From assembly GCA_965224605.1 (NCBI GenBank), contig CBDCZP010000001.1, forward strand, positions 372,001-436,000: 64,000 nt of DNA, given 5' to 3'. Origin of the DNA: HyVt-477 sp965224605 (GTDB lineage Bacteria > Pseudomonadota > Gammaproteobacteria > Thiotrichales > Thiotrichaceae). Within the stretch, counting starts at the first letter, position 1, and each line of letters opens with the position of its first letter. Positions 43,936 to 52,503 of the stretch are shown piece after piece. Made by a program: the position numbers and the translations under genes. The notes below the pieces were generated by a model. That model saw only the letters and a list, made by a program, of their open reading frames with translations. It had not been told where the DNA came from and searched no databases.

Positions 43936-45354
43936 ATGATCTTAAAAGAATCATTTATTTATGGTATAGGAGGGATACTTAATAGAGCAATCGGATTCTT
44001 ATTAATTCCCCTTTATACTGGCTACCTTACCGTCGAAGAATATGGTGCATTAGCTCTATTAGGCGTTATTCTACAGCTGAGTGCGTTTGTTGGTTTGTCT
44101 GGTGTTGGCGCAGCATGCTTGCGGTTATATCATGATGATGCAAATGAAGAGAGACAAAAAGAGCTATATGGTAATGCAACACTATTCTTAATAGCTTGGC
44201 CTATTGTCTGGCTACTCATGCTGGTCTCTTTGGGTCTGTTGTCCGGTAAGGACACATATTTTGGTGTTGAATTTTACCCATATATATATCTAATTATAAT
44301 AACTGGTTTTTTTAGCCCATTATCAAGACTGATAATAGGGCTATTTAGAGCTCAACAAAGGCCATGGGCTTTTATTGCATTTAACCTCGGTTTCTTTGTT
44401 TTACAAAGTCTATTTATAATTGGCTTAGTAGCATATCTAAAAATGGGTTTAGCAGGCCAAGTGACTGGACAGCTATTGGCAAACTTGGTCATGTGGGTGG
44501 TTTCATTATTTCTGCTATTTAAATACGGCAGGTTCCACTTTAATAAGGGCGTAATAACAGAACTATTAAAGTTTGGTATCCCATTAATCCCCTTTTTTAT
44601 ATTCTTGTGGCTACATACTTTCGCAGGCCATTATGCTATTCAACATTATATGGACTTAAAAAGTGTAGGCATATTTTTTCTAGCATCGCAGTTCGCTGGT
44701 GTGGTGATACTTGTTAATACATCATTGAGCTATGCACTGGCACCGTATTTCTATAGAGTTGCTAGCAAAGACAATACTGAAAAGAAACTTGAGAAGTTGT
44801 TTTTGACATATATGAGCCTTTTGGGGTTTGTTGGTTTAACGATGATTATAGTCAGCCCTCCTGTCATAGAATTTATTGCAAGTAGCGATTACCTAGAAGC
44901 CCCTAAATTTGTACCTCCTTTGATATTAGCCAGTGTGATATTGTCATTTTTTTCACCCATTACATGGGCTCTTACGTGGAATAAGAAAACGGTGACTTTA
45001 AGCAAGCTTAGAGTTTATGCTACACTTATTTTTTTAATCATTTTGATTGCTTTAGCTCTTCAGAGTAAAATAAGTACAGAGAATGTAATTTATTCGATTA
45101 TATTTTCGAATATCTTTCTTTTCATTGTAGGTCTATTAATCGTAAAGAAAAATTACTTAAAGTTTTTAAATATTTATAAGGTTATTGGGATTGTTGTAAC
45201 CTTAACAATATCTGGTCTTATTATTAATAATATAGACTTTAAGTCTAATCTATTAGTAAATATGCCATTGGCAATTTTTGTAATAGCGGGAGCCTCTGCT
45301 ATAAATTCTGTTATTTCGGGTTTTTCCATTAAAAGTTTGGAAGCAATGAAATAG
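43936..45354 (+). CDS. Oligosaccharide flippase (Wzx/MATE-like)
   Basis: A 472-residue protein with about 12-14 membrane helices, beginning SFIYGIGGILNRAIGFLLIPLYTGYL, the usual N-terminus of polysaccharide flippases (PF01943/PF13440). It moves the undecaprenyl-linked repeat unit to the periplasm. It lies 9 bases after the preceding gene. Confidence 0.88.
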   Translation: MILKESFIYGIGGILNRAIGFLLIPLYTGYLTVEEYGALALLGVILQLSAFVGLSGVGAACLRLYHDDANEERQKELYGNATLFLIAWPIVWLLMLVSLGLLSGKDTYFGVEFYPYIYLIIITGFFSPLSRLIIGLFRAQQRPWAFIAFNLGFFVLQSLFIIGLVAYLKMGLAGQVTGQLLANLVMWVVSLFLLFKYGRFHFNKGVITELLKFGIPLIPFFIFLWLHTFAGHYAIQHYMDLKSVGIFFLASQFAGVVILVNTSLSYALAPYFYRVASKDNTEKKLEKLFLTYMSLLGFVGLTMIIVSPPVIEFIASSDYLEAPKFVPPLILASVILSFFSPITWALTWNKKTVTLSKLRVYATLIFLIILIALALQSKISTENVIYSIIFSNIFLFIVGLLIVKKNYLKFLNIYKVIGIVVTLTISGLIINNIDFKSNLLVNMPLAIFVIAGASAINSVISGFSIKSLEAMK

Positions 45355-45428
45355 AATCATAATATTCTTAATATATGGAACAATTATTGATGACTTAATA
45401 TATATTCAGTAGTTCACAGGAGAATTAA

Positions 45429-46112
45429 ATGTTAGTAAAAAAAGCTATCAAAAAAATAATTAGTAGCACCAACAAGAAGAGACGTGTTGTAGATATAAAT
45501 GATGTACCTGATAAATACAAACCTTTAGTAAAGAAAATTATAGTTGGTTCGCCTATATGGGGGAGTCATCAGACAATCAAGTTTCCAGATGGTTTTATTT
45601 TAAAAGGCGGACGTGATGAAAGTAGATTGCAACAATTCAACTTACCGTCTGATCTTGCTGGCAGTAAGGTACTGGATATAGGGTGTAACATAGGAGCCAT
45701 TTCACTGGAGTGTAAAAAGCGTGATGCTGAAGTAGTCGGGTTGGACTATAAGGATAATTTAATTGAATGTGCCAAGGAAATTTCTACTTTCTTTGATTTT
45801 GATATTGATTACAGGGTTTTTAATCTAAAGACTGATCATATTGATGAACAGTTTGACTACACCTTTTTTCTTAATATTTACCATCATCTAGATGAAAAAA
45901 ACCGCCTAGATGTATTACGTATGATTGATAGTATTACAATCAAAAAGTTGTTTTTTGAAGCCCCACATGAGGGTGATATTGTTGCTAATACCAATAAATG
46001 TTTTACTACAGATGATTATTTAGGGTATCTGAAAGGCTTTACAACTTTTAATAAAGTGGAAGTTACAGGCGTAACAGATTTTGGAAGAACACTAATTACA
46101 TGCAGCAGGTAA
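45429..46112 (+). CDS. Class I SAM methyltransferase
   Basis: A 227-residue enzyme. Motif I VLDIGCNIGAISLE (about 80-93), acidic residue in VVGLDYKDN, and FFLNIYHHLDEKNRLD (about 146-161). No membrane segment. AGGAG before ATG 45429. It ends overlapping the next gene by 13 bases. Substrate unknown; the neighbourhood suggests a sugar. Confidence 0.82.
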   Translation: MLVKKAIKKIISSTNKKRRVVDINDVPDKYKPLVKKIIVGSPIWGSHQTIKFPDGFILKGGRDESRLQQFNLPSDLAGSKVLDIGCNIGAISLECKKRDAEVVGLDYKDNLIECAKEISTFFDFDIDYRVFNLKTDHIDEQFDYTFFLNIYHHLDEKNRLDVLRMIDSITIKKLFFEAPHEGDIVANTNKCFTTDDYLGYLKGFTTFNKVEVTGVTDFGRTLITCSR

Positions 46113-46726
46113 GGCTCACAAAGAACCTATCAAGTCCTGTTTCAATTTACGGCAAGTCAATTATATATCCTCACGATGATCAGGCCATATATCAAGGTGT
46201 GTCATTTGGGGGGAAGAGTATTCATGAATGTGTTCATTTCAAAACGTGTATACAGCTATCTCGTAGATCCTCAGTAAAAGATCTGCATTATTATCATTGG
46301 ACAATTGAAAAGCTTCATCGGTATGGTGATAAATATGAAGCATTTTTAACGGCTGATGATAAAGGCTGCGGCGTTGATAAAGTATTATTGGACGCTATGA
46401 AAGACGACCCATGTGATGTGCGCTATGAGAAACTAGCTGTTGCAGCGACCGAGTCTTTTGTAAAACTATTTAACAGTATCAAAGAATCGTGGAATCCTGA
46501 ACTTATAACACGTGAACTTCAATTCTATAAACTGTTTAACAAGAAATTTACGATAGAAGAGGGAAGGCATCGAGTAGCAATACTAAGTTATATATATGGA
46601 GATGACGTTACCTTTTTAATAGACAAGAAAAATATTAAAAGGGGATACTATGTTAATAAATTTAAGAAAATAATTAAACGTTTTTCCAAGAACATTATTA
46701 GTATTAAGCGCAGGAGTTTATTATGA
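46100..46726 (+). CDS. Unknown protein with ParB/Srx-like EGRHR motif
   Basis: A 208-residue basic protein overlapping the upstream methyltransferase by 13 bases. IEEGRHRVAILSYIYGDDVTFLID (about 153-176) resembles the x-G-x-H-R core of ParB/sulfiredoxin-type folds. The preceding part is polar and helical. The C-terminus is Lys/Arg-rich. No full family match comes to mind. Coupling to a methyltransferase suggests they act together on the polysaccharide. Confidence 0.5.
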   Translation: MQQVRLTKNLSSPVSIYGKSIIYPHDDQAIYQGVSFGGKSIHECVHFKTCIQLSRRSSVKDLHYYHWTIEKLHRYGDKYEAFLTADDKGCGVDKVLLDAMKDDPCDVRYEKLAVAATESFVKLFNSIKESWNPELITRELQFYKLFNKKFTIEEGRHRVAILSYIYGDDVTFLIDKKNIKRGYYVNKFKKIIKRFSKNIISIKRRSLL

Positions 46727-47097
46727 ATAGGCGGCTATTTAATACATTTCTATTATCTTTTTTAATAAGTCCAGTATGGTCATTAGAAAATGATAGTAGC
46801 CGAATAAAATCAGTTATTAATAAGCTAAGTGTGGGTAATAAATCATTCATAAATATTGGGAATGAGATTAAGAATCTTAACTTAGTAAGTTTAAATATAT
46901 ACTCTGACAGCAAACTTATTAATGCTCTGCATCAGTATTCACTATCTAACTTTAATGATATTAATAGTTTGCGAAATACGATATCACATTTTATAACTAC
47001 TGATTATGAACATGAACGAATTGTGAATATCTATGGCTGGCAGGTTTCAAGAACTGAAGCTGAGCTAAGTTTTATTGTTAATGAATTGCTAGGATGA
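46723..47097 (+). CDS. Small partner subunit of the GMC oxidoreductase
   Basis: A 124-residue protein with an N-terminal signal/anchor (MNRRLFNTFLLSFLISPVWS) and a helical C-terminal part containing VNIYGWQVSRTEAELSFIV. Its size, signal and position directly before a GMC enzyme resemble gluconate-2-dehydrogenase subunit-3-like proteins, which help export and mature the partner. Overlaps the preceding gene by 4 bases, 10 bases before the next. Inferred from context mainly. Confidence 0.55.
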   Translation: MNRRLFNTFLLSFLISPVWSLENDSSRIKSVINKLSVGNKSFINIGNEIKNLNLVSLNIYSDSKLINALHQYSLSNFNDINSLRNTISHFITTDYEHERIVNIYGWQVSRTEAELSFIVNELLG

Positions 47098-47107
47098 TTA
47101 TTATAAA

Positions 47108-48670
47108 ATGATAACAGATATATCAGATTTAAATAGTCAGTCATACTCCTCTGATGTTTGTATTATAGGTGCAGGACCAGCTGGAATTTCTCTGGCAAAT
47201 AAGTTAAGTATTAACAATAAATTATCAGTAATTCTTATTGAATCTGGTGACTTTGAGTACGATAAAACAACACAAGAATTGTATACTGGAAAGATTATAG
47301 ATAATTTGCCCCCAGTTGCACTAGACCTCTCAAGACTCAGGTATTTTGGCGGGACATCCAATCACTGGGGGGGGTCAAGCGGCCCTTTCGATGATATTGA
47401 TTTCAAAAAAAGAGATTGGATTGATCTTAGTGGGTGGCCCATCAGCAAACAAGATATAGATGAGTTTTATAAAGAAGCCCACCAGGTAATGGGGACGGGT
47501 GATTATTCATATGACCCCACAACTTTAGCAAATGATTCTGGTGTCAACTTAATGAAATTCACTCGATCAGATGTCGAACATCGTTTTAGAAAAGTAAAAG
47601 CGACTCGATTTGGAATCGAATTTAGAAAGAGATTAGTAGAATCTAAAAATGTACAAGTAATATTAAATGCAAATGTTGTCAACATGGATTTCGATAGTAA
47701 TAAGAGTCTCAATTTTATTACTGTTCAGTCGCTTAAAAATAAAAAAATTAATATTTCTTCAAAGCAATATGTACTTGCGACAGGTGGTGTTGAAAATGCG
47801 CGTTTGCTGTTATCTTCAAAGCTAGCAGATAGTTTGCCCTTGTTAGGAAGATGCTTTTCATTTCATCCAAGGTTGCAAACTGGGACAATTATAACTAACT
47901 ATACTTATGATTCTGATAAAGTTCCCTATCATTGGCAAAGTTCGCAAGGCAAGCGAGTTAAATATAATTTAGTTCTATCTGAGGCAGTACAAAAAAAAGA
48001 AAAACTGGCAAACTACGCAGCAATATTAAATGAAATCCCTTTGAATTCAGCTGGGATTGATGCGCTACGAAGAATTAAACATAATGATGATAAGCAAGAA
48101 TCGAGCTTAGGAAGTGATATAGCGACAATATTTGGTGATCTGGGTAATGTTGCTGACTATTTTAAGCGTAAGGCGTCAAACTATAAAATTTCTGCCTTTA
48201 ATGTTATTACCTATGTTGATCAAATACCTAATAAGGAAAGTAGAGTGGTACTTGGTGATGATGTTGATCAATTTGGTATGCGTAAGTCTAAAATTCTTTG
48301 GCAATATTTCGATGATGAAAGAGATTCGATATATCGATTTAATCAGATTCTAGCAAGAGAACTTGGGCACAGTAATATTGGACGAATGCAAATTTCTGAG
48401 CAGTTAAAAGATGATGAGGAATTCAAAAAACTGTTGAGGGGGAATAGTGGAGGAGGTCATCAAATCGGGACTACGAGGATGAGTGCATCGGTGACTACAG
48501 GAGTGGTTGACGAGAATTGTAAGGTACATAATGTTAATAATCTATATGTTGCAGGTAGTTCTGTTTTTCCGACAGGTAGTTGGATGAACCCAACGATAAC
48601 TGTCGTCGCCTTGTCACTTAGATTAGCAGATCGACTAACAACCATATTAAATAAGCCTGATTTTAAATAA
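47108..48670 (+). CDS. GMC-family oxidoreductase
   Basis: A 520-residue FAD enzyme. VCIIGAGPAGISLANKL (about 17-33) is the dinucleotide fold, LRYFGGTSNHWGGSS (about 77-91) the flavin-attachment type loop, and GGHQIGTTRMS with LYVAGSSVFPTGSWMNPTITVVALSLRLADRL (about 453-510) the C-terminal catalytic region with the conserved His and Asn. It oxidises a sugar or alcohol hydroxyl. With the small signal-bearing protein upstream it may act at the membrane on the polymer or repeat unit. Confidence 0.88.
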   Translation: MITDISDLNSQSYSSDVCIIGAGPAGISLANKLSINNKLSVILIESGDFEYDKTTQELYTGKIIDNLPPVALDLSRLRYFGGTSNHWGGSSGPFDDIDFKKRDWIDLSGWPISKQDIDEFYKEAHQVMGTGDYSYDPTTLANDSGVNLMKFTRSDVEHRFRKVKATRFGIEFRKRLVESKNVQVILNANVVNMDFDSNKSLNFITVQSLKNKKINISSKQYVLATGGVENARLLLSSKLADSLPLLGRCFSFHPRLQTGTIITNYTYDSDKVPYHWQSSQGKRVKYNLVLSEAVQKKEKLANYAAILNEIPLNSAGIDALRRIKHNDDKQESSLGSDIATIFGDLGNVADYFKRKASNYKISAFNVITYVDQIPNKESRVVLGDDVDQFGMRKSKILWQYFDDERDSIYRFNQILARELGHSNIGRMQISEQLKDDEEFKKLLRGNSGGGHQIGTTRMSASVTTGVVDENCKVHNVNNLYVAGSSVFPTGSWMNPTITVVALSLRLADRLTTILNKPDFK

Positions 48671-48830
48671 AATCTAGAAATATGCTTCAAACATAAATGA
48701 CAAACAGAATAGCTTCCATCGGCAGTTGGAAGTATTTACGAAAAGTTATCAGGAATGATTACTACATAATGCTTTTAAAAATAAATAAAATGTCTAGTGC
48801 GAAATTGATTAACATGCCTCGGCTACGTGG

Positions 48831-49028
48831 CAGGGCTGTTCAATGCTAGCTCTTTTGTACAAAATACTATTGAATCTTCATATGATGGGTAGGTCGGATA
48901 AGGAACGCCATCCGACAAGATATTGAATTTAATGTGTTTGTCGGATGGCGCTATCGCTTATTCGACCTACCAAAAAATGCAAATTGGCTATTCATTGTAT
49001 GAGAAAAAATTAGCATTGAACAGCCCTG
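48831..49028. mobile_element. 198-bp MITE-like element with 18-bp inverted ends and 9-bp target duplication
   Basis: CAGGGCTGTTCAATGCTA (48831-48848) and TAGCATTGAACAGCCCTG (49011-49028) are perfect inverted repeats. GCTACGTGG is directly repeated at 48822-48830 and 49029-49037. No ORF inside; the 82-bp repeat at 48889-48970 sits in its middle. The size, ends and duplication are those of a non-autonomous transposon. The matching transposase is not in the window. Confidence 0.9.
48889..48970 (+). repeat. 82-bp palindromic dispersed repeat, copy 2
   Basis: Runs from GTAGGTCGGATAAGG to CTTATTCGACCTAC and contains internal arms GCCATCCGACA and TGTCGGATGGC. It matches the reverse complement of 12044-12125. 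It lies inside the element at 48831-49028. The rest of the 607-base gap 48671-49277 shows no gene. Confidence 0.8.
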
Positions 49029-49277
49029 GCTACGTGGGGGGCAACATAGAAATAAACCTGCTTGCCCGGCCATGAAGTTTCTTAGAGAGGATATTTCATC
49101 AATAGTTGAATAAAAAATCGCATACTTATGTATAAGTATCACTCTAAAGTACCCAGTATTAAATATACAATAATAATTTAGTATTTAAAATAAATTAGCA
49201 TAATTGCTAATAAGCAAAACTATCATTAATTCCATTTGGCTTTGAATTGAAACATATAATACAATAGGACTCATTAA

Positions 49278-50390
49278 ATGAAACCAGCATTACTTAATTA
49301 TCTATCTTGTTTTCAATGTGGAAGCAAACTTGATATAGATGTCCACGAGAAAGAAGATGTGACTTTGTCTGATGTAGAAGTTGAAGTATTAAATCAGGTG
49401 GATAGAAATATTGAAGAGTATCAGACAGAGATTGTCAGTGGTGAATTAGAGTGTAAAACTTGTGACTTTAAGTTCCCTATTGTCAAAGGTGTTCCAAGAA
49501 TTTACAAGGCCGCTCATAAAGACTTTGAAGTTCAGTCAACTGAGACACAAAAACGATTAGAAGAAAACACTGATGAAGGACATGTACAAGGTTCCTTTTC
49601 TGATGAGTGGGATGAATTTAACTACGATGACGGTATTATCTGGTTGTGGACTTCCGACGAGAGAATTGACACATTTTGTGAAGAACTACGTATAGATTCA
49701 GCAAAAGAATTAACGGGTAAGTTGATGGTAGATGCAGGTTGTGGTCCAGCTATATGTTCAATGAAATTATCCCATGATAATCAAATAGAAATTATTGGAC
49801 TAGATATGGCTCATGTCATTGAACGTGCGGCTGCAAATAACAACTCTAATCTTTGTCACTTTGTACAAGGGTCGGTACTTTCACCTCCACTAAAGGAAGG
49901 TATTACCGATATAACTTATTCTCACGGTGTACTACATCATACCTATAATACAAAAAGAGCCTTTGAAGCGGTGTCAAAACTCACTAAACAAGGTGGGACT
50001 TTTTATGTTTGGCTCTATGGTCAGAAAAAAGGGTGGAATTTAATAAGAAATGTATTTTTTATCCAGCCCATTCGAAAAGTTACCTCCAGACTCCCTAAAT
50101 ACCCACAAGCAGTTATGGTCTACGCAATGGGCTTGGCACATGGTGCCGTTAGAGTGGTGAAGAGATTAGCTGGTAAGAAGCTCCACGAAAATATTTCGCT
50201 CAATCAATACTTAGTTGGAATAAGAGATAAATATACACCTAAGTACGCGACAGATCATACTGAAGATGAAGTCCTGGAATGGTTCGAAACAGCGGGTTTT
50301 GAAGAAGCATCAAGACGGACAGATTGGCCTAAAACACCAGACTGGAGAGATTCTACAGATTTATCAATTTTGGGTAAAAACAAAAAATAA
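49278..50390 (+). CDS. SAM methyltransferase with Trm112-like zinc ribbon
   Basis: A 370-residue protein. The N-terminus has two CxxC pairs (CFQCG near 11-15 and CKTCDF near 58-63) with FPIVKGVPRIY, a Trm112-like zinc-ribbon domain. The methyltransferase core (about 150-265) has LMVDAGCGPAICSM and SHGVLHHTYNTKRAFEAV. C-terminal part is helical. A common family in O-antigen and capsule loci. The next gene starts 4 bases later. Confidence 0.85.
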   Translation: MKPALLNYLSCFQCGSKLDIDVHEKEDVTLSDVEVEVLNQVDRNIEEYQTEIVSGELECKTCDFKFPIVKGVPRIYKAAHKDFEVQSTETQKRLEENTDEGHVQGSFSDEWDEFNYDDGIIWLWTSDERIDTFCEELRIDSAKELTGKLMVDAGCGPAICSMKLSHDNQIEIIGLDMAHVIERAAANNNSNLCHFVQGSVLSPPLKEGITDITYSHGVLHHTYNTKRAFEAVSKLTKQGGTFYVWLYGQKKGWNLIRNVFFIQPIRKVTSRLPKYPQAVMVYAMGLAHGAVRVVKRLAGKKLHENISLNQYLVGIRDKYTPKYATDHTEDEVLEWFETAGFEEASRRTDWPKTPDWRDSTDLSILGKNKK

Positions 50391-50394
50391 ACGA

Positions 50395-51444
50395 ATGCTT
50401 GCTAGTGCACATGAAAAGCAGAATAGTTTTCATCGAAAGCTAGAAGTCTTTATAAACGGTTCACAGTTTTCAAAAAGGGATCGATTATCGGCTTGCATAA
50501 ATTCGGGAATACCCATTAAACATCATGCAGGCGATGTTCTAAAAGCCTACCATGTATTACTTGCTGATAATGTACCCGTTAGTAAAGATTTGCAGGAAGA
50601 AAGAGTCCTCTTACGTCCGTTTAAAGATAATGTTCCAGAGGTTATAAATATTCAGAAAAAGTTGATGCTAATTGATGATTATATTAGCTTCGCTTGTGTC
50701 CACGGTAGCTTGGGAACTGGTGAGACTAACGCATACAGTGATTTTGATGCATTAGTTGTATTGAATCATTCATGCTTCAAGGATGCTAAGGTTTTATCTA
50801 AGGTAGCCAGCATCCTGTCATCATGTCAGCACGAGATGTGCCAATTCGACCCCCTGCAACATCACGGCTGGTTTGTGCTTACAGAATATGATTTGCAGCA
50901 TTATTGTGATTCCTATTTCCCCTCAATATTGTTTAAATATGCTAAGAACTTTCTGTCTGATAAAGAAGAAGTGATCTTTTTAAAAAAGCGCAATTCCACT
51001 GTGGAAAGTCGGGCTGCTTTCAGATCCCTAAAACAAGGGATTATCACCCAAGTTAACAACCCTCCTAGTGATCTTTACCAAATGAAGTCATTTTTAAGCA
51101 AAATAATGTTAGTCCCCGCTATGTATTTACAAGCTGTAACAAATGAAGGAATCTACAAAAAGGAAAGCTTTGTTCAGATACGTGAGCATTTCAATGATGA
51201 TGAATTATTATCGCTAGACATTACTTCAAACCTTCGTTTGAAATGGGAAAAAGTAACTAACCCTTTTATTCGATGGGTATTGAGTCACTCGGTTTCTTGT
51301 AGAAAATTGATGACTAGAACTGTCAAAGTAAAAGTATCTAATCATCTCTTAGATGCAGTAAATGAGAGTTATATCCAGAACTTGGAAGAACTATTAGTAA
51401 AGATGGATGCTAACCTGGCTGAAATAGAAAGGATGAGAACGTAA
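50395..51444 (+). CDS. Second nucleotidyltransferase-like protein
   Basis: A 349-residue protein from ATG 50395 (the frame is open upstream to 50266 inside the methyltransferase gene, but that would overlap by over 120 bases). VHGSLGTGETNAYSDFDALVVL (about 102-123) fits the GS...SDxD nucleotidyltransferase motif. The rest is helical. It differs from the 42961 protein outside this motif, yet sits in the same place: right behind a methyltransferase. Function unknown. Confidence 0.55.
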   Translation: MLASAHEKQNSFHRKLEVFINGSQFSKRDRLSACINSGIPIKHHAGDVLKAYHVLLADNVPVSKDLQEERVLLRPFKDNVPEVINIQKKLMLIDDYISFACVHGSLGTGETNAYSDFDALVVLNHSCFKDAKVLSKVASILSSCQHEMCQFDPLQHHGWFVLTEYDLQHYCDSYFPSILFKYAKNFLSDKEEVIFLKKRNSTVESRAAFRSLKQGIITQVNNPPSDLYQMKSFLSKIMLVPAMYLQAVTNEGIYKKESFVQIREHFNDDELLSLDITSNLRLKWEKVTNPFIRWVLSHSVSCRKLMTRTVKVKVSNHLLDAVNESYIQNLEELLVKMDANLAEIERMRT

Positions 51445-51447
51445 TAA

Positions 51448-52467
51448 ATGGCTCGTATTCTCTGGCAGACACGTTCGAGTACACTTTGTGAAGCTTTTAA
51501 TCATGGGGAGCTAAAGGAAGGGGTTACAGGTGGAGATAGTTATGAATATGCTGCTGCTGAAGTAATCGCTAAAAATAATCATTGTAGTATGGACCCTATT
51601 GCCACGATGCAGAGCAATGAAAGTGTTTTTTCATATTGGCGCAAAATGAAAAAGAGTCAGCCGCGCGCAGATTTATTAATACAACAACCTTACCCAGCTA
51701 TCTTTAGTAATACTAAAGGTGCAGCAAAGCGAGTAGCTATGATTCATCATGTTTCAGACATACCTAAGAATAGAAATCTGTCGACTTATAAATATCGATT
51801 TATGAATTGGTTGTTTGAACGTGCTATACCAGAACTAGATCAAGTGATAACAGTCAGTCAATATTGGAAGACATATCTACAAAACCTAGGGTGTTCTAAC
51901 GTAAAAATTATTTACAATTCCTTTGCGGTTGAAAATTATAGATATGATGCGGCAGACGCATTAAATTTTCGAAAAGAGCATAATTTTAGTCCAAATATTC
52001 CTTTGATATATATAGGGAATGCAAGTGCAGAAAAAGGTGTTTACGAGGTTTACGAGGCCTTAAAAAACACTAAATATCAATTGATTATGACCGGAGGGTC
52101 TAATAAAGCAAAAGATTTACCAGTAGCTTTCTTCTCATTAGCTCATTCAGATTACCTACGAATGTTAAATGCATGTGATGTTGTGGTGACCTACTCAATT
52201 ATGCAAGAAGGATGGAATAGGGTTGCACATGAAGCTATGTTGAGTTGTACTGCGGTTGTTGGTTCGGGCACTGGAGGAATGAGAGAACTACTTGAAGACG
52301 GCGGACAAATAGTAGTACAGGATAAAAATGAAATAGAATCAGGAGTTAGACAGGCTCTTGAGCGCAGTGATGAGCTTGGTGCAACAGGTAGGAAATATGC
52401 TGAAAGATTTGATCTCGAATATTTTAGTAGAGAATGGAATAGTGTTGTAGAGCAACTGATAGATTGA
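51448..52467 (+). CDS. Glycosyltransferase family 4-like
   Basis: A 339-residue GT-B enzyme. The C-terminal half has PLIYIGNASAEKGVYEVYEAL (about 187-207), and YSIMQEGWNRVAHEAMLSCTAVVGSGTGGMREL (about 250-282), a donor-site region with the E-x7-E-like motif of GT4. It transfers a sugar to the growing repeat unit on the cytoplasmic face. It starts 3 bases after the preceding gene. Confidence 0.85.
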   Translation: MARILWQTRSSTLCEAFNHGELKEGVTGGDSYEYAAAEVIAKNNHCSMDPIATMQSNESVFSYWRKMKKSQPRADLLIQQPYPAIFSNTKGAAKRVAMIHHVSDIPKNRNLSTYKYRFMNWLFERAIPELDQVITVSQYWKTYLQNLGCSNVKIIYNSFAVENYRYDAADALNFRKEHNFSPNIPLIYIGNASAEKGVYEVYEALKNTKYQLIMTGGSNKAKDLPVAFFSLAHSDYLRMLNACDVVVTYSIMQEGWNRVAHEAMLSCTAVVGSGTGGMRELLEDGGQIVVQDKNEIESGVRQALERSDELGATGRKYAERFDLEYFSREWNSVVEQLID

Positions 52468-52503
52468 TGATACAGACATGTAAACCACAAGGCTTTTCAA
52501 TAT

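Noticed and set aside
50266..50394. Upstream start for the second nucleotidyltransferase-like gene
   Set aside because: It would overlap the methyltransferase gene by more than 120 bases; the ATG at 50395 lies 4 bases after that gene.
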